Assembly: GCA_903930665.1 (NCBI GenBank)
Contig: CAIYZI010000742.1
Span: 1-5,230, forward strand
Direction: 5' to 3'
Length of the DNA stretch: 5,230 nt
Source: an uncultured beta proteobacterium
GTDB lineage: Bacteria; Pseudomonadota; Gammaproteobacteria; Burkholderiales; Burkholderiaceae
Each line of letters starts with the position of its first letter. Positions within the stretch are counted from its first letter, which is position 1. The notes below the pieces were generated by a model, which was given only the letters and a program-made list of their open reading frames with translations, did not search any database and had not been told where the DNA came from. Both the position numbers and the translations under genes were made by a program. Below, in pieces: positions 4,094-5,230 of the stretch.

Positions 4094-5230
4094 TAAATTA
4101 AATAAACACTCTCTTGCGCCCTTGTACATGCAACATACATACATCTTAGAGCCTCTTGCTCTTTGGGATTAGACAACACATCAACCTGATCAACAAATAT
4201 AGATTTGCAAGTGCTGCCTTGCAAACGATGAGCGGTCATAGCATAGCCATACCTAAAGTGATGATAACTATCCCGCACATTAAAGAATTCACCCCATGCC
4301 TTTTTGCGAGCATACCCATCCAATTGCTTTGCTCTGTTTGCCAGCACACTTAAGAAAACATCCAAGGCGGGTTTATCCCTGGCAATAGTAAAGACCGAAC
4401 CATCTTCTGCAACCGCCTGCCAAATTGGTATTTCAATCTCAGCTTTATTGCCATTTGAAAGATAAGTAATTTCACTCTTAACTGATTCGGATATAGAGCC
4501 AATGATAAATTCATCATCCACGCTAAAGTTCTCATGATTGGAAGCCATTAAAACCCGCTCCCCTACGCAAAGCCTCTCATTAAAGCCTAGAGACTTACGA
4601 ATAAGTGCGTTGTACTCGTTCACTGTTTTGTTGCGCCAAGCACAAACCTTGACATTATCCCAATCCTCTAAAACAAACTCAGTGATCCGCTTACGCCAAT
4701 CTGGTCGGCCAAGGCGAACGACACCCCGATTGGTTAGCTCATTAAAGTCGTTTTCAATAATCAACTCGGCCTTGTTTTTTGTCTCACGAATATGCAATGA
4801 CAATGCCAATAACTCATCGTCATAGCGAATAACTTCACGAAGGGTAAATTCATTACCGTTTGTATGAACATTCCAGCAAGGGCTAATTTCTTCATGCACT
4901 GGGTTAAGCTGCGCCGGATCGCCAACAAAGATAATGCGCCAGTCCCCCAAAAACGCGCCTTTTTGCAAAATATCAAGCACCAGCGTTGAAACCATCGAGG
5001 CCTCATCTACAACAATGATTGGGTCGATACCAAAATCATATTCTTTCTTAGTCTCGATTAACTCTTTGCCCCTATCTTCGTCCTCGGTTAACCGCAATCC
5101 CAAGAGTGAGTAGATCGTTTTGGCTTCTTCGTTAATGGCTTTTGCTAATTCTTTGACCGCCTTGTTGGTAGGCGCTGTGAAATACAGATTTAGCCCCTCG
5201 AATGGGTCGTTCTGGCGCAATTTCAATAAC
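4093..5230 (-). CDS. Dda/RecD-like superfamily 1B DNA helicase, C-terminal part (partial)
   Basis: The frame is open to the right edge, so the N-terminus and Walker A are outside the window; the TTG at 5226 is an ordinary Leu codon. Counting from that codon, motif Ia is FTAPTNKAVKEL (16-27), Walker B is IIVVDEASMVS with DEAS at 74-77, motif III is VGDPAQLNPV (101-110), R134 lies in LREVIRY, motif V is GYAMTAHRLQGST (327-339) and motif VI is MYVACTRA (363-370). The C-terminal layout, with W-G-E-F-F ahead of motif V, closely follows phage T4 Dda. Such enzymes unwind DNA 5' to 3' using ATP, in replication, recombination or transfer, and often work on SSB-coated DNA, which fits the ssb gene downstream. 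A RecD2 or TraI-type helicase domain of a longer protein is an alternative that the missing N-terminus leaves open. Confidence 0.9.
   Translation of the reverse strand, partial: LLKLRQNDPFEGLNLYFTAPTNKAVKELAKAINEEAKTIYSLLGLRLTEDEDRGKELIETKKEYDFGIDPIIVVDEASMVSTLVLDILQKGAFLGDWRIIFVGDPAQLNPVHEEISPCWNVHTNGNEFTLREVIRYDDELLALSLHIRETKNKAELIIENDFNELTNRGVVRLGRPDWRKRITEFVLEDWDNVKVCAWRNKTVNEYNALIRKSLGFNERLCVGERVLMASNHENFSVDDEFIIGSISESVKSEITYLSNGNKAEIEIPIWQAVAEDGSVFTIARDKPALDVFLSVLANRAKQLDGYARKKAWGEFFNVRDSYHHFRYGYAMTAHRLQGSTCKSIFVDQVDVLSNPKEQEALRCMYVACTRAQESVYLI

Noticed and set aside
4156..5006. Open frames of 61-95 codons on both strands inside the helicase gene
   Set aside because: All lie within a gene with clear helicase motifs and show no domains or ribosome-binding sites of their own.
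5224..5226. TTG as a start codon for a complete 377-residue helicase
   Set aside because: The frame stays open to the window edge, and SF1 helicases need a Walker A motif about this far upstream of motif Ia, so the true start lies beyond 5230 and this TTG is an internal Leu codon.
1..5230. CRISPR arrays, tRNA or rRNA genes, riboswitches, integron attC sites
   Set aside because: The direct repeats are too few and too far apart for a CRISPR array, and I saw no cloverleaf, rRNA or riboswitch signature. The repeated junctions lack the inverted-repeat structure of attC sites.

Overview
Every gene I can support in this window lies on the minus strand, so it reads from right (5230) to left (1). The base composition is AT-rich. 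The only gene I can place taxonomically is a single-stranded DNA-binding protein (SSB) of betaproteobacterial, Burkholderiaceae/Polynucleobacter-like type (its MASVNKVIIVGNVGRDPE start and DDDVPF tip). An SSB and a Dda/RecD-like helicase among many small unknown genes suggests a plasmid, integrative element or phage-like accessory region of a low-GC betaproteobacterium. That placement is inference; no replication, relaxase, capsid or integrase gene is visible.

Right block (5230-2606), in transcription order: the C-terminal part of a superfamily 1B helicase, whose Walker A motif lies off the right edge; a 195-residue protein with a transglutaminase-like Cys-His-Asp spacing; a small unknown protein; and a 163-residue membrane protein with an HELSH zinc-protease motif. 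A CCCCG...CGGGG hairpin (2581-2600) follows.

Middle block (2538-1630): a promoter with an extended -10 element, overlapped by a perfect 15-base palindrome, drives ssb. A 76-residue helix-turn-helix protein and a 30-residue ORF follow. The stop codon of the 30-residue ORF overlaps the Shine-Dalgarno sequence of the next gene.

Left block (1623-1): two small membrane-protein genes sit in a stretch that looks empty if only long ORFs are counted (1048-1733). Each has its C-terminal continuation in the +1 frame. Three genes coupled by TAATG overlaps follow: a secreted protein, an 86-residue protein and a 132-residue protein.

The most unusual structural feature is a 58-bp direct repeat (1-58 and 1590-1647, one mismatch). 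Each copy carries a ribosome-binding site and the first codons of the same gene (MNKQ[L/F]SPFLQR), so a second member of that gene begins at the left edge. A 26-bp core of the repeat occurs a third time at 3461-3486, again just after a gene's stop codon. The region looks like a modular, recombining array of small genes joined by a reused stop/RBS junction. The functions of most of the small genes are unknown.
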